Shown here piece by piece: positions 17,158 through 25,144 of a DNA stretch of 64,000 nucleotides. The notes under the pieces were generated by a model. It saw only the letters and a program-made list of their open reading frames with translations, was not told the origin of the DNA and did not search any database. The DNA comes from LC029 sp036676475 (GTDB lineage Bacteria; Bacillota; Bacilli; Aneurinibacillales; RAOX-1): positions 1 to 64,000 of the forward strand of contig JAKFCU010000006.1 of the NCBI GenBank assembly GCA_036676475.1, in the 5' to 3' direction. A program made the translations under genes and the position numbers. How positions within the stretch are numbered: position 1 is the first letter of the stretch; the number at the start of each line of letters is the position of its first letter.

Positions 17158-18862
17158 GTTCCTTCCATCTTTTCTACTCTTCATGCTGCTATTCATGTCA
17201 GGCTGTGCAAATAAAGAGCAGGAAAAAGCAATACAACAGCAACAGCAAAATCAAAGTCAAGAAAATATAGTGAAAACGAATGTCAACACGCCTTTACTAG
17301 ATGATCGGAATGTTTACTTAATGGATGATGAAGTACCTTTAGTTTTTCTTTATGTAACGGTTGTCAAAGATGCAGATCGACCCGCTACTTTTTATGATAT
17401 CAATCATCCTGTCACAACTTCGACCTTGAAGGAAGACGATCAGCCAACGATAAAAATTATAGTTCAGGAGGGAACAGCATCAGGGCCGCAAAAGGGGTAT
17501 TTTGGATATGGAACTACAGTAGAGAATGCAACACTTAGACTTCGCGGACAATCGTCAAGGTTTCAACCTCAAAAATCCTACAAGATCAAGCTGATGAATA
17601 GGGCGGGATTATGGAAAAACCAGGAGGTCTTAAATCTGAATAAACATCCCTTTGATGCGACCCGGATCAGGAATAAGCTAAGCTTTGATTATTTGAGGGA
17701 AATCCCCAATATGACAAGCCTAAGAACCGAATTTGTGCATTTGTTTGTGAAGGACCTCACGTCTACTTCGGCTGCCGATTCTTTTGAAGACTATGGATTG
17801 TATACGCACGTGGAACAACCCAATAAACGTTTTCTAGGATCACATGGTTTAGATCCCAGCGGATACTTGTACAAACCAAAGTTCTTTGAATTTCTGCGTT
17901 ATGAAAATGAACTAAAGGATGTTCAGGACCCTCAATATAATAAGAAATGGTTTGAAAGCATTCTTGAAATAAAGGGTCGAGAAGATCATCGAAAGTTAAT
18001 CAAGATGCTGGATGATATCAACAATCCTACTGCCGGATTCGATCAGATATTTGATCAACATTTCAATCGGGATAACTATTTGACTTGGATTGGTACCAAT
18101 ATACTTTTTGGAAATATTGATACGAGAACTCAAAATTTCTACCTTTACAGTCCGCTGAATAATCCGAAATGGTATTTTCTACCTTGGGATTATGACGGAG
18201 CCTGGGGAAAATATGAAGATGATCCAACGGAAACTACAGGGCAATCCAAGTGGGAAGTAGGAATTTCGAATTATTGGGGGAGTACCCTCCATCAACGTTT
18301 TTTTAAAAATCCGAATAATGTGGTTGCGCTAACGAAGAAGATAAACGAATTGCGAAAGATAGTAACGCCTGATAAATCCCGTGAAAAGCTGGATCGTTAC
18401 TATCCTGTGGTAAGTTCATTCGTCAAACAATCTCCTGATTTGAATTTTCTCCCTATTAGGATCGAAGATTATGATTTCCATTATCGACGCATAGCAAACG
18501 AAACCGAAGAGAACTATCAAAAGTACTTAGCCTCTTTAGAAAATCCGATGCCTTTCTTTTTAGGTACACCCAAAAAAGAAGGTACAGCATGGGTCTTCCT
18601 TTGGGATACATCCTATGATCTGCAAAATGACGATCTAACCTATGACTTTCAGATCAGTAAGGACCCGCAATTCGTTCAGGTTGTCTTCCAGCAGAGTAAT
18701 CTTATGATCCCAAAGTCTACCGTAAAAAGTCTTCCAGCAGGCACCTATTATTGGCGAGCATTCGCCAAGGACGAGAAAGGAAATACACAGGTTGCCTTTG
18801 ATAACTTTGATACAGAAGACGGTCAGAGATTCGAAGGGATACAGCAGATAAAGATTCGTTAA
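17141..18862 (+). CDS. CotH-family kinase lipoprotein
   Basis: The 573-residue protein has a lipoprotein signal ending in FMSGC, then a Gln-rich linker, then a CotH domain (about 90-470). Recognisable segments are LRLRGQSSRFQPQKSYKIKL, the NKHPFDATRIRNKL region, and WDYDGAWG, which should hold metal-binding aspartates. Known CotH (Bacillus spore coat) is an atypical protein kinase that phosphorylates surface proteins. The C-terminus (about 485-573) resembles a fibronectin-type fold (YWRAFAKDEKGN). It is translated from TTG with AAAGGAG 10 bp upstream and overlaps pelG. Its position at the end of the pel genes suggests it acts on the cell surface with the polymer; the substrate is unknown. Confidence 0.85.
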   Translation: MPRKSRFLPSFLLFMLLFMSGCANKEQEKAIQQQQQNQSQENIVKTNVNTPLLDDRNVYLMDDEVPLVFLYVTVVKDADRPATFYDINHPVTTSTLKEDDQPTIKIIVQEGTASGPQKGYFGYGTTVENATLRLRGQSSRFQPQKSYKIKLMNRAGLWKNQEVLNLNKHPFDATRIRNKLSFDYLREIPNMTSLRTEFVHLFVKDLTSTSAADSFEDYGLYTHVEQPNKRFLGSHGLDPSGYLYKPKFFEFLRYENELKDVQDPQYNKKWFESILEIKGREDHRKLIKMLDDINNPTAGFDQIFDQHFNRDNYLTWIGTNILFGNIDTRTQNFYLYSPLNNPKWYFLPWDYDGAWGKYEDDPTETTGQSKWEVGISNYWGSTLHQRFFKNPNNVVALTKKINELRKIVTPDKSREKLDRYYPVVSSFVKQSPDLNFLPIRIEDYDFHYRRIANETEENYQKYLASLENPMPFFLGTPKKEGTAWVFLWDTSYDLQNDDLTYDFQISKDPQFVQVVFQQSNLMIPKSTVKSLPAGTYYWRAFAKDEKGNTQVAFDNFDTEDGQRFEGIQQIKIR

Positions 18863-18881
18863 ACATGTAGGGGAGATTAAG

Positions 18882-19592
18882 ATGCAATATCTAGGTAAAA
18901 AACTAAGACACGAGCTTAAATATTACATCCATTACCATGAATATCATAGTCTTAGGCAAAGGCTCCGCATATTAATGACGCAGGATCGCAATTCCATCAG
19001 CGATGAAGGATATCATATCCGCAGCCTCTATTTTGATGATGTCCATGATACAGCCTTATTTGAAAAAAACTATGGGATTTTTAAACGCAAAAAATATAGA
19101 ATTCGAATCTATAATCAAAGTGATTCGGTTATCAAGCTAGAGAGGAAAAACAAGTTTGGAGAATTCATTAACAAAGAATCTGCTTCTCTCAATAGGAAGG
19201 AATACGAGCAAATTGTGCAAGGAGATGTGGCGTTTTTACAAGAAAGCAAGCATGCACTGCCACAGCAATTTTATCAAGGAGTTATGCATCATGTCCTGCA
19301 ACCAAGAGTGATTGTAGATTATACCCGGGAAGCCTATGTGTTGGAAACGGGAGATGTGAGAGTCACGTTTGATAAAGAGCTTTCCTTTGTTAAAAATAGC
19401 ATCGACATCTTTGATCCTACGATTGTTGAGGTGAAAGCCATTCAACGGCCCATGCTCATCATGGAAGTGAAGTACAATGAGTTTCTGCCGCAAATGGTAC
19501 GTGAAGTCCTTCAATTGTCAGGACATGAAAGGTCTGCCATTTCCAAGTATGTAATTTGCAGGGAGAGGAGATTGGGGCACTTTTATCGATAA
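18882..19592 (+). CDS. VTC-domain protein (polyphosphate polymerase family)
   Basis: The 236-residue cytosolic protein matches the VTC/CYTH-like tunnel fold: RHELKYYI near the N-terminus, IRSLYFDD, KKYRIRIYN, KLERKNKFG, VDYTREAY, IMEVKYNEFLP and SAISKYVICRE. These charged strands form the phosphate-binding tunnel in yeast Vtc4, which makes polyphosphate from ATP. The gene lies 19 bp after cotH and 15 bp before a DUF4956 gene, a trio I recognise as recurrent in bacteria. A polymerase or a phosphate-polymer binding role is possible; catalytic activity cannot be concluded from sequence alone. Confidence 0.88.
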   Translation: MQYLGKKLRHELKYYIHYHEYHSLRQRLRILMTQDRNSISDEGYHIRSLYFDDVHDTALFEKNYGIFKRKKYRIRIYNQSDSVIKLERKNKFGEFINKESASLNRKEYEQIVQGDVAFLQESKHALPQQFYQGVMHHVLQPRVIVDYTREAYVLETGDVRVTFDKELSFVKNSIDIFDPTIVEVKAIQRPMLIMEVKYNEFLPQMVREVLQLSGHERSAISKYVICRERRLGHFYR

Positions 19593-19607
19593 AGGAGAGA
19601 GCATGCA

Positions 19608-20288
19608 ATGGAGGATAATTTAAATTTTAACGATATCATAAAAAAAAGTGTACTAAATCTTAATTCTTTTACAGACGTGTCTTTGCTGCAAGTGTTGTTT
19701 GGGATTGGTCTTTCTTTAGGCATTGGATTATTCATATATTATGTCTATCAGAAGTGTTATCGAGGTGTGGTATATAGTCATAGTTTTAATGTCACGCTAG
19801 TGTTAATGACCATGATCACAACGCTAATCATTACGACAATTAGTACCAATATCGTACTATCTCTAGGGATGGTTGGTGCTCTCAGTATTGTGCGTTTTCG
19901 TACAGCGATAAAAGATCCTTTGGATATTGTGTTTATGTTTTGGGCTATTTCAGCTGGCATTGCTACTGGGGCAACGGTATACTCCGTCTCTATCATTGGC
20001 TCTTTAGTGCTTGGGGCAACCGTTTATTTTCTGAGCCGCTATAAATCTAAAACCACTGCCTATCTTCTTATCCTTCATTATGAGGAAACAGCAGAGGAAA
20101 CTGTAAAACAGCGCTTAAGCAAAATGGCGCATGTTCTTAAGTCGAAAACGGTTAGAAAGCAGGACATCGAGCTCACCGTGGAACTGAAAATCAAAGGAGA
20201 CCAAACCGGGTTTGCTAATGAGTTTTCCATGATGAATGGGGTAAGAGATGTAGCTGTGGTGAGCTATAATGGCGATTATGCACCATAG
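19608..20288 (+). CDS. DUF4956 membrane protein
   Basis: The 226-residue protein has about four membrane helices between residues 25 and 145 and a soluble C-terminal domain of about 75 residues. The segment SLGMVGALSIVRFRTAIKDP is the family hallmark, with charged residues at the membrane face as in the MgtC-like and ion-coupled families. DUF4956 genes commonly accompany VTC-domain and CotH genes, as here, so it may form the channel or anchor for the VTC protein. That is inference from context. The ribosome binding site AAAGGAGAG lies 9 bp before the ATG. Confidence 0.85.
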   Translation: MEDNLNFNDIIKKSVLNLNSFTDVSLLQVLFGIGLSLGIGLFIYYVYQKCYRGVVYSHSFNVTLVLMTMITTLIITTISTNIVLSLGMVGALSIVRFRTAIKDPLDIVFMFWAISAGIATGATVYSVSIIGSLVLGATVYFLSRYKSKTTAYLLILHYEETAEETVKQRLSKMAHVLKSKTVRKQDIELTVELKIKGDQTGFANEFSMMNGVRDVAVVSYNGDYAP

Positions 20289-20331
20289 TGATAAGGCGTT
20301 ATTTGGTAAAAGTGAAAGGGATTGAACCTTC

Positions 20332-21705
20332 ATGAAGGGAAAAATAATATTTTTAACCATTGCATGTACCATTTTGTTTGGAGGAGGAAATCTTTTTTCC
20401 TCTTCCTCACAAACAACGACTTTCTATCCGATTAAAACAGATCAAATTTTACATAATCCCCTGATGGGATGGGCACCGCCAGCTGATGGAGGGCCGTATA
20501 GCCAACCACATCGACTCGTTTATGCCAATTTGACATGGAAGGAGCTAGAACCCAAAGAAGGGCAATATGCCTTTGAAGAAATAGAAAAGAAATATAAGTT
20601 CAAGGATTGGGCTGATCACGGAGTAAAAGTAATTTTACGAATCGTCATGGATTATCCAAGGGAAGAAAGCCATACAGATATCCCAAGGTGGCTCTATTAT
20701 AAGATGAACAAGGATGGGAAATGGTATCATAATAATTATGGTCAAGGATTCAGTCCAAACTATTCAAATCAACTGCTTATCGCAGCACATCAAAAGTTGC
20801 TTGTTGCAATGGGAAGGCAATATAATGATGACCCTCGAATTGCCTTTATACAGTTAGGGAGCTTAGGGCACTGGGGCGAGTGGCATACCGATGTGAGCCT
20901 ACCCTTTCCCTTAACGGGTGTAAGCGATCAATATGTTCATCATTACCTCCAAGCCTTTCCTGATAAACACTTGCTCATGAGACGGCCTCATCAAATAGCC
21001 AAAGACTATCACCTTGGTCTATTTAATGATATGTTTGGAGATCCTGAGCACACTCAAGATTATATCGATTGGTTCACTAATGGGTATGCTTTCTGGCTAA
21101 ACCAAGAACGCCATCCGTCCATGCCTAACTTTTGGATGACTTCTCCGAGCGGTGGAGAATTCGTAGGCCAAGATAGAATGGGACTTTCCTATTTTAAGGA
21201 CTCGATATTTCCAAATAGCTTGAAATATGCAAAGCAAACCCACATAAGTTGGTTAGGGCCTAATGCCCCGGTTGAGTATCCAGTAGGTGGTACACTACAA
21301 AAAAACTTGAATGAATTCCTAAAGACGATTGGTTATCGTTTTCGAATCATTTCAGAGACTCATCTGAAACAACTAAAGCGCGGTAGTGTCATGGATATTT
21401 CAATGACCTGGGAGAATTCAGGAATAGCTCCTTTTTATTATCCTTGGGATCTTGAGTTTTCATTAGAAAATAAACAAGGAGAACTCGTCATCCGTTCCCA
21501 AGTAAAAGAAGATATTCAAAACTGGCTTCCTGGAACAGGAAATGTAGTTCACCAGCTTCAACTACCGTCAAATCTGCCAAAGGGTGAATATACTTTATGT
21601 ATTGCCATCCTTGATCCCCAGACGGGAGAACCGGCCATAAAATTTGCCATGGAGGGGAACCGTGGTGATCTTCGTTATCGATTAGGAGCAATAAAAATTG
21701 AATAG
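20332..21705 (+). CDS. secreted DUF4832 glycosidase-like protein
   Basis: The 457-residue protein has an N-terminal signal peptide (about 1-22) and a TIM-barrel-like region (about 35-345). Motifs include NPLMGWAPP, ANLTWKELEPKEGQYAFEE and GSLGHWGEWH; the Glu in the last is a candidate catalytic residue. A C-terminal beta-sandwich (about 350-457, SMTWENSGIAPFYYPWDLE) matches the DUF4832 domain. It is likely exported and acts on a surface glycan. As the last gene of the pel-CotH-VTC unit and the only glycosidase-like protein nearby, it may replace the hydrolase domain missing from PelA. The substrate is not known. Confidence 0.75.
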   Translation: MKGKIIFLTIACTILFGGGNLFSSSSQTTTFYPIKTDQILHNPLMGWAPPADGGPYSQPHRLVYANLTWKELEPKEGQYAFEEIEKKYKFKDWADHGVKVILRIVMDYPREESHTDIPRWLYYKMNKDGKWYHNNYGQGFSPNYSNQLLIAAHQKLLVAMGRQYNDDPRIAFIQLGSLGHWGEWHTDVSLPFPLTGVSDQYVHHYLQAFPDKHLLMRRPHQIAKDYHLGLFNDMFGDPEHTQDYIDWFTNGYAFWLNQERHPSMPNFWMTSPSGGEFVGQDRMGLSYFKDSIFPNSLKYAKQTHISWLGPNAPVEYPVGGTLQKNLNEFLKTIGYRFRIISETHLKQLKRGSVMDISMTWENSGIAPFYYPWDLEFSLENKQGELVIRSQVKEDIQNWLPGTGNVVHQLQLPSNLPKGEYTLCIAILDPQTGEPAIKFAMEGNRGDLRYRLGAIKIE

Positions 21706-21749
21706 TTTGATCTATTTTTAAAAATATAGCAGTGGATTAGGAGGAGAAG

Positions 21750-22205
21750 ATGTATATGCTTTTACTAGATCAATATCTTCAAGGCTATGCTTTATTAGCA
21801 GAATCTATTCAAGGTCTTTCAGAAGAACAAATGAAGCAGAGAGTAGAAGAAGGCAAATGGACCATTCATGAACATGTCATTCACTTAGTTGATGCGGAAC
21901 TTGTCTATTCGGAGCGGATCAAAAGAATTATCGCTGAAAAAGAAGCGGTACTGCTTCCTTTTGACCAAGATCTCTGGACAGAAAAATTACATTATCATCA
22001 AGGGGATCTTCCGCTGTATGTGCAACTCTTTCAACTAATTCGCAATACAACGGCTAGTCTGCTCCGTGAAATCCCCGAGAAGGATTGGGAGAAAACAGGA
22101 ATGAAAGATGGAGAACCTGTATCGATCACCCAATTGGTTCAGGCTCTGGTTAATCATGTTGAAGCGCATGTTCGTGCGATCCAAAGACTTCGCCAAAAAG
22201 TATAA
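21750..22205 (+). CDS. DinB-family protein
   Basis: The 151-residue protein has the DinB/YfiT four-helix fold, with the metal-binding histidines probably in KWTIHEHVIHLVDAE (H in helix 2) and VNHVEAHVRAI (C-terminal). Family members include bacillithiol-dependent transferases and stress-induced proteins; the specific reaction cannot be read here. GGAGG lies 5 bp before the ATG at 21750 and 11 bp before a second ATG at 21756. It ends at a strong bidirectional terminator. Confidence 0.8.
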   Translation: MYMLLLDQYLQGYALLAESIQGLSEEQMKQRVEEGKWTIHEHVIHLVDAELVYSERIKRIIAEKEAVLLPFDQDLWTEKLHYHQGDLPLYVQLFQLIRNTTASLLREIPEKDWEKTGMKDGEPVSITQLVQALVNHVEAHVRAIQRLRQKV

Positions 22206-22223
22206 GCTATTTATAATAAAAAG

Positions 22224-22273
22224 AAAACGGTTATCTTCTGTCCAGAATAGACAGGAGATAACCGTTTGTTTTT
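22224..22273. terminator. bidirectional terminator between dinB-like gene and the minus-strand respiratory operon
   Basis: A long stem (AACGGTTATCTTCTGTC paired with GACAGGAGATAACCGTT, one G-U/mismatch) has T-rich tracts on both sides (TTTGTTTTT on plus, TTTTCTTTTT on minus). Confidence 0.88.
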
Positions 22274-22325
22274 ACTTATCGGAAAGTATTATACACATAC
22301 GGCCACGCCACTAGTAGCTTTCTTA
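22274..22325 (+). repeat. family A interspersed repeat, copy 1
   Basis: This copy has the shared core CGGAAAGTATTATAC near its left end and AGTAGCTTTCTTA at its right end. It lies between convergent genes, directly after a terminator, and its right end reaches the stop codon of the minus-strand gene at 22323. Confidence 0.85.
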
Positions 22326-22841
22326 TCCCTGTACAGGGAAAAACAAATGAACGGTAAACAAGGCAGCAAAAATCAAGGCCATAACCAAGTGAAATTTCCT
22401 CCTAAATCCCGAAGCTTTCCGATAACGGCGATAGCCCCCGATGAGGGTTAGACTTAAAAAGAGAAGTCCCGTATAGCCGCTTAGCATCTTCGGATGCAAG
22501 TAACCGATCACGGAACCCATTTGACTTAGCATGATAAGAGCATGGATCAATATAATCGTTGTTCCCGCCACAGCCAACGTAATATGGCCTTTCATCATTC
22601 GTTTTGCGATCTGTGCCAGCTTAACTTTGACATCTCGCGCAGTAGATTTATTTTTGATTACAAGAAAAATGAAATACATATTGACGTTGATGAGAAAGAA
22701 AAAAACGGCTAATTGTCCTAGAAACAGCCCCGAACCAATGAGTAAGGTTTCGGGAGAACGGAATAACCAAATGTAAAGAGTCGTTCCCAATAGGAACAAG
22801 CTGTTGAGGACAATCCAAATGATATGTTTCAATTTTTCCAC
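22323..22841 (-). CDS. four-helix membrane protein, possible cytochrome b-like
   Basis: The 172-residue protein has four to five predicted membrane helices. Histidines lie in or near helices (KGHITLAVAGTTIILIHALI, and HLVMALIFAALFTVHLFF), a spacing that could ligate heme, as in small cytochrome b or ferric-reductase-like proteins. It is the last gene of a five-gene minus-strand operon starting at an Fnr-type promoter (24992), together with DUF2249, NnrS-like and DUF59 genes. A role in anaerobic electron transfer is likely but the protein is not identified further. Confidence 0.65.
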   Translation of the reverse strand: MEKLKHIIWIVLNSLFLLGTTLYIWLFRSPETLLIGSGLFLGQLAVFFFLINVNMYFIFLVIKNKSTARDVKVKLAQIAKRMMKGHITLAVAGTTIILIHALIMLSQMGSVIGYLHPKMLSGYTGLLFLSLTLIGGYRRYRKASGFRRKFHLVMALIFAALFTVHLFFPVQG

Positions 22842-22859
22842 CTTCAGGTAAAAATGTAC

Positions 22860-23159
22860 TTATCGGCCTAGTTGTCTTCTTCCTTCATCTGTCATAAGCT
22901 CTGGGGTCCATGCAGGTGACCAAACCAGTTGGACATCCACATTTTCAATACTTTCGATGGAGGAGACGGCATTCTTTACTCCACTCACGATGCTGTCATG
23001 AAGCGGGCAGCCAGGTGTAGTCAGGGTCATGGTAATCCAGACATCCCCTTCTTCAGAATGCTTCACCTCATAGACTAATCCTAAATCGACCACATTGATA
23101 TTTAATTCGGGATCATTTACCTTCCGCAGCTGCTTATAAATTTCATCGATGATTGTCAT
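22860..23159 (-). CDS. MIP18/DUF59-family metal-sulfur cluster assembly protein
   Basis: The 99-residue protein is a stand-alone DUF59 domain: RKVNDPELNINVVDLGLVYEV, then TLTTPGCPLHDSIVSGV with the conserved Cys, then VQLVWSPAWTPELMTDEGR. Family members (SufT, PaaD) help mature iron-sulfur proteins. Its place in an Fnr-controlled operon, close to an Fe-S-rich nitrate-reductase-like cluster and an mrp gene, suggests it supplies clusters to those enzymes. Mrp proteins often carry DUF59 at their N-terminus; the mrp here lacks it, so this protein could provide it in trans. Confidence 0.88.
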   Translation of the reverse strand: MTIIDEIYKQLRKVNDPELNINVVDLGLVYEVKHSEEGDVWITMTLTTPGCPLHDSIVSGVKNAVSSIESIENVDVQLVWSPAWTPELMTDEGRRQLGR

Positions 23160-23181
23160 GTACTATTCATCCTTTCTATTG

Positions 23182-24423
23182 TTATCTTTGTAAAACTTGG
23201 ATAATGACCCAAGAAAATAAAAGGGTCAACCCGGTTAATAATCCCTGGCTTACAACAAATAAGGAATGGGATTGAAATATAAAGCTTAATACAAGACCAA
23301 CAAGGGCAATCGGAAATAAAATGAGAATGATATTGTTGACTTTTTCATTCATCATATCCTTTAGTGCAGGTACATTTTCTTTCCCCACTTTATCACTGTA
23401 TCGGTGAGTCCACCATAAAAAAGGAACGATTTTGATCAAATAGCCTATGATACTGAACACGATCCATCCTAAAATATAGAGGAGTACCAAGATGCCGAAA
23501 GCGAAGGGCGTTGGCATAACGAATGAAAAGACTAAGGCGATAAGATGCATCAGAAGTCCGAATGAAATTCCGACCAGTGAAAAGATAAAAGGTTTGTCCA
23601 GCTTCTTCTTTATCCGTTTATTAATAATTTCTTTCATGTGAATGGCAAACAGTAAAAAACCTGCAAATAGGATCAGCATCCCTAATGGAAATAGGAGTTC
23701 GTGTCCGATAAGTAAGGCCACTAGCGTAATAGCCAACCCGCTGACATAGACCATATAAACAGGCTTGCTAAGCTTCATGGAAAAGCCATGTGCGAGCGAA
23801 AACATGGGAACCATCTTATAGGAGAACCCAAAGATCAGAAGGGTAAACCATCCGGCTGTACCTAGCAGAATATGACCTTTTAGAAGGCTTTCATGATTTA
23901 TGCTCATGAGTCCTATGCCAATATTGATGGCTAATAGAATGCCAAGCAAAATGGTGGCGAGCAGACAAAACAGGGCGGTCCCCACAAACAGGGTGAGTAT
24001 GTTCTTCTCAGCTTGTTTCCTAAGAGTCATCACCATTTGAAAAACAAAAAGCAGGATACCGATTAAGGTCAGCATTCCGGCATGATAGGCCGCTTGCGGA
24101 AAAATAGCTAGAGAAAAGGCAAACCCTGAGATCCCTACTGCACTAACTGCAAATTGGAAAAATCCAAAACGTTCGCTCCAAATCGGTGTCAGAAACGCAA
24201 CAGGCACTAATTGATACATGGCTCCCATGGCAACCATAAGAGCCCAACCGAGCAGGAGAAGATGGGCTGCAGACCAAAGAATTGGGGTCCGAAAGGCGCC
24301 ATCTAGCATAGGGGCACCTTTCCAGAGTACTAATCCTTGGGAAAGCACAAAAGCAACCAGACTATACAAGATAAAGAAGAGGGGCAGCTTGATGTTGGTT
24401 TCTGTTTTAGATTGAGTAAACAT
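23182..24423 (-). CDS. 12-helix membrane protein related to NnrS / heme-copper oxidase subunit I
   Basis: The 413-residue protein is almost entirely membrane helices (about 12). Histidines sit in helix-like contexts such as SAAHLLLLGWALMVAMGAM and KGHILLGTAGWFTLLIFGFS, reminiscent of heme-ligating positions in NnrS and in subunit I of heme-copper oxidases and NO reductases. The full ligand set of a catalytic oxidase is not evident. Similar proteins occur with denitrification or nitric-oxide stress genes. The Fnr-type promoter upstream and the DUF2249 neighbours fit a role in anaerobic nitrogen-oxide metabolism. Confidence 0.7.
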   Translation of the reverse strand: MFTQSKTETNIKLPLFFILYSLVAFVLSQGLVLWKGAPMLDGAFRTPILWSAAHLLLLGWALMVAMGAMYQLVPVAFLTPIWSERFGFFQFAVSAVGISGFAFSLAIFPQAAYHAGMLTLIGILLFVFQMVMTLRKQAEKNILTLFVGTALFCLLATILLGILLAINIGIGLMSINHESLLKGHILLGTAGWFTLLIFGFSYKMVPMFSLAHGFSMKLSKPVYMVYVSGLAITLVALLIGHELLFPLGMLILFAGFLLFAIHMKEIINKRIKKKLDKPFIFSLVGISFGLLMHLIALVFSFVMPTPFAFGILVLLYILGWIVFSIIGYLIKIVPFLWWTHRYSDKVGKENVPALKDMMNEKVNNIILILFPIALVGLVLSFIFQSHSLFVVSQGLLTGLTLLFSWVIIQVLQR

Positions 24424-24437
24424 AGGCTACATTCCCC

Positions 24438-24644
24438 TTACTTGGTGATTTCTATTTGAAAGCTGCCATCTTCCTGTTCGCTCGTCTGATGTTTGTATCC
24501 TCTTTCGTCAAGCTCTTCATACAAAAACATGGGACGGCGATCATTGATTATGATTAGTTTTGTTCCTTTTTCTAATTCCTCAAGAGCTTTTAACGTTCTC
24601 ATCATCGGCTCAGGAGGTTGGAGTCCACGATTGTCGATAATCAC
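24438..24644 (-). CDS. DUF2249 protein (TusA-like fold), second copy
   Basis: The small protein (68 residues from the GTG) has the DUF2249 signature: VIIDNRGLQPPEPMMRTL, then GTKLIIINDRRPMFLYEELDERG. The fold is TusA-like, but the TusA cysteine is absent. An ATG at 24662 gives six extra residues, but that ATG is part of ATGAAGGAGG, which is itself the best Shine-Dalgarno and lies 8 bp before the GTG at 24644, so I prefer GTG. The same arrangement occurs at oppF. The function of DUF2249 is unknown; such genes are common next to nitric-oxide and nitrate respiration genes. Confidence 0.8.
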   Translation of the reverse strand: MIIDNRGLQPPEPMMRTLKALEELEKGTKLIIINDRRPMFLYEELDERGYKHQTSEQEDGSFQIEITK

Positions 24645-24667
24645 CTCAAAATCCTCCTTCATCTAAA

Positions 24668-24707
24668 TGCTGGTGCACTACGTCATGCTGGTGCACTACG
24701 TCGAATC
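24668..24707 (-). repeat. family B leader repeat, copy 1 (rearranged, 18-bp tandem duplication)
   Basis: On the plus strand ATGCTGGTGCACTACGTC occurs twice in tandem (24668-24685 and 24686-24703). This is the gene-proximal half of family B; the distal GCTGGTGAAAGAGGG arm is missing. On the minus strand the unit ends in CACCAGC, then six bases, then ATGAAGGAGG in front of the downstream DUF2249 gene. Confidence 0.85.
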
Positions 24708-24719
24708 CAAATTGATTGT

Positions 24720-24956
24720 CTAAGATGTTTTAGTAAAGGTAATTTTCCAGTGATCTTCTTGAAGTTTCTCTGCCTCATTGGTAAATCCTTTTGATTTCAA
24801 CACGTTAAACAAAGGCACCGGCTCAAATGGAGTATGAAGAATAAAAACATCTCCAGCCTGTAACTCTTGTATAGCCTCCATAATTTTTTGGAAAGGCTCT
24901 ATTTTATTTTTTAGGTCTTCCCTTACATCAAGCTCCACCAATTTATTCTCTGCCAT
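24720..24956 (-). CDS. DUF2249 protein, first copy
   Basis: The 78-residue protein (MAENKLVELDVREDLKNKIE) has the DUF2249 layout, with ELQAGDVFILHTPFEPVPLF in the middle. The ATG at 24956 is chosen because AAGGAGG lies 7 bp upstream; 12 further upstream residues are open but lack a ribosome binding site. It is the first gene of the minus-strand operon running to 22323 and lies about 35 bp from the inferred Fnr-type transcription start. It differs clearly from the second copy, so it is not a recent duplicate. Confidence 0.82.
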   Translation of the reverse strand: MAENKLVELDVREDLKNKIEPFQKIMEAIQELQAGDVFILHTPFEPVPLFNVLKSKGFTNEAEKLQEDHWKITFTKTS

Positions 24957-24998
24957 TTGAATTCCTCCTTGAGATATTTCCATATTTAACATACCCTA

Positions 24999-25042
24999 AT
25001 GATAATGATTTTAACTCTCTCCTGTAAGTGACATTAATCACG
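24999..25042 (-). promoter_or_regulatory. Fnr-type class II promoter for the DUF2249-NnrS-like operon
   Basis: The inverted repeat AGTGA-CATTAA-TCACG (25027-25042) matches TGTGA-N6-TCACA at 8 of 10 positions. On the minus strand a -10 box TATCAT lies at 25004-24999, placing the start near 24992 and the site centre about 42.5 bp upstream. Confidence 0.65.
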
Positions 25043-25062
25043 CAGGGTTATCACTAACTACA

Positions 25063-25105
25063 TGTGATTTAGGTCACTTACTCTTGTCAAGTGAAAATGT
25101 AGAAT
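25063..25105 (+). promoter_or_regulatory. Fnr-type class II promoter for the radical SAM-ywiC-moeA operon
   Basis: The site TGTGA-TTTAGG-TCACT (25063-25078) is followed by a -10 box TAGAAT (25100-25105). The inferred start near 25112 puts the site centre at -41.5. Confidence 0.75.
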
Positions 25106-25144
25106 AAGATAGAGAAAGAACTAAAATTGAGAGTAGGCGATCTT

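Noticed and set aside
22266..22451. Short plus-strand frames over the dinB terminator and family A repeat
   Set aside because: They are read through a terminator and a repeat, in antisense to a clear membrane protein gene.
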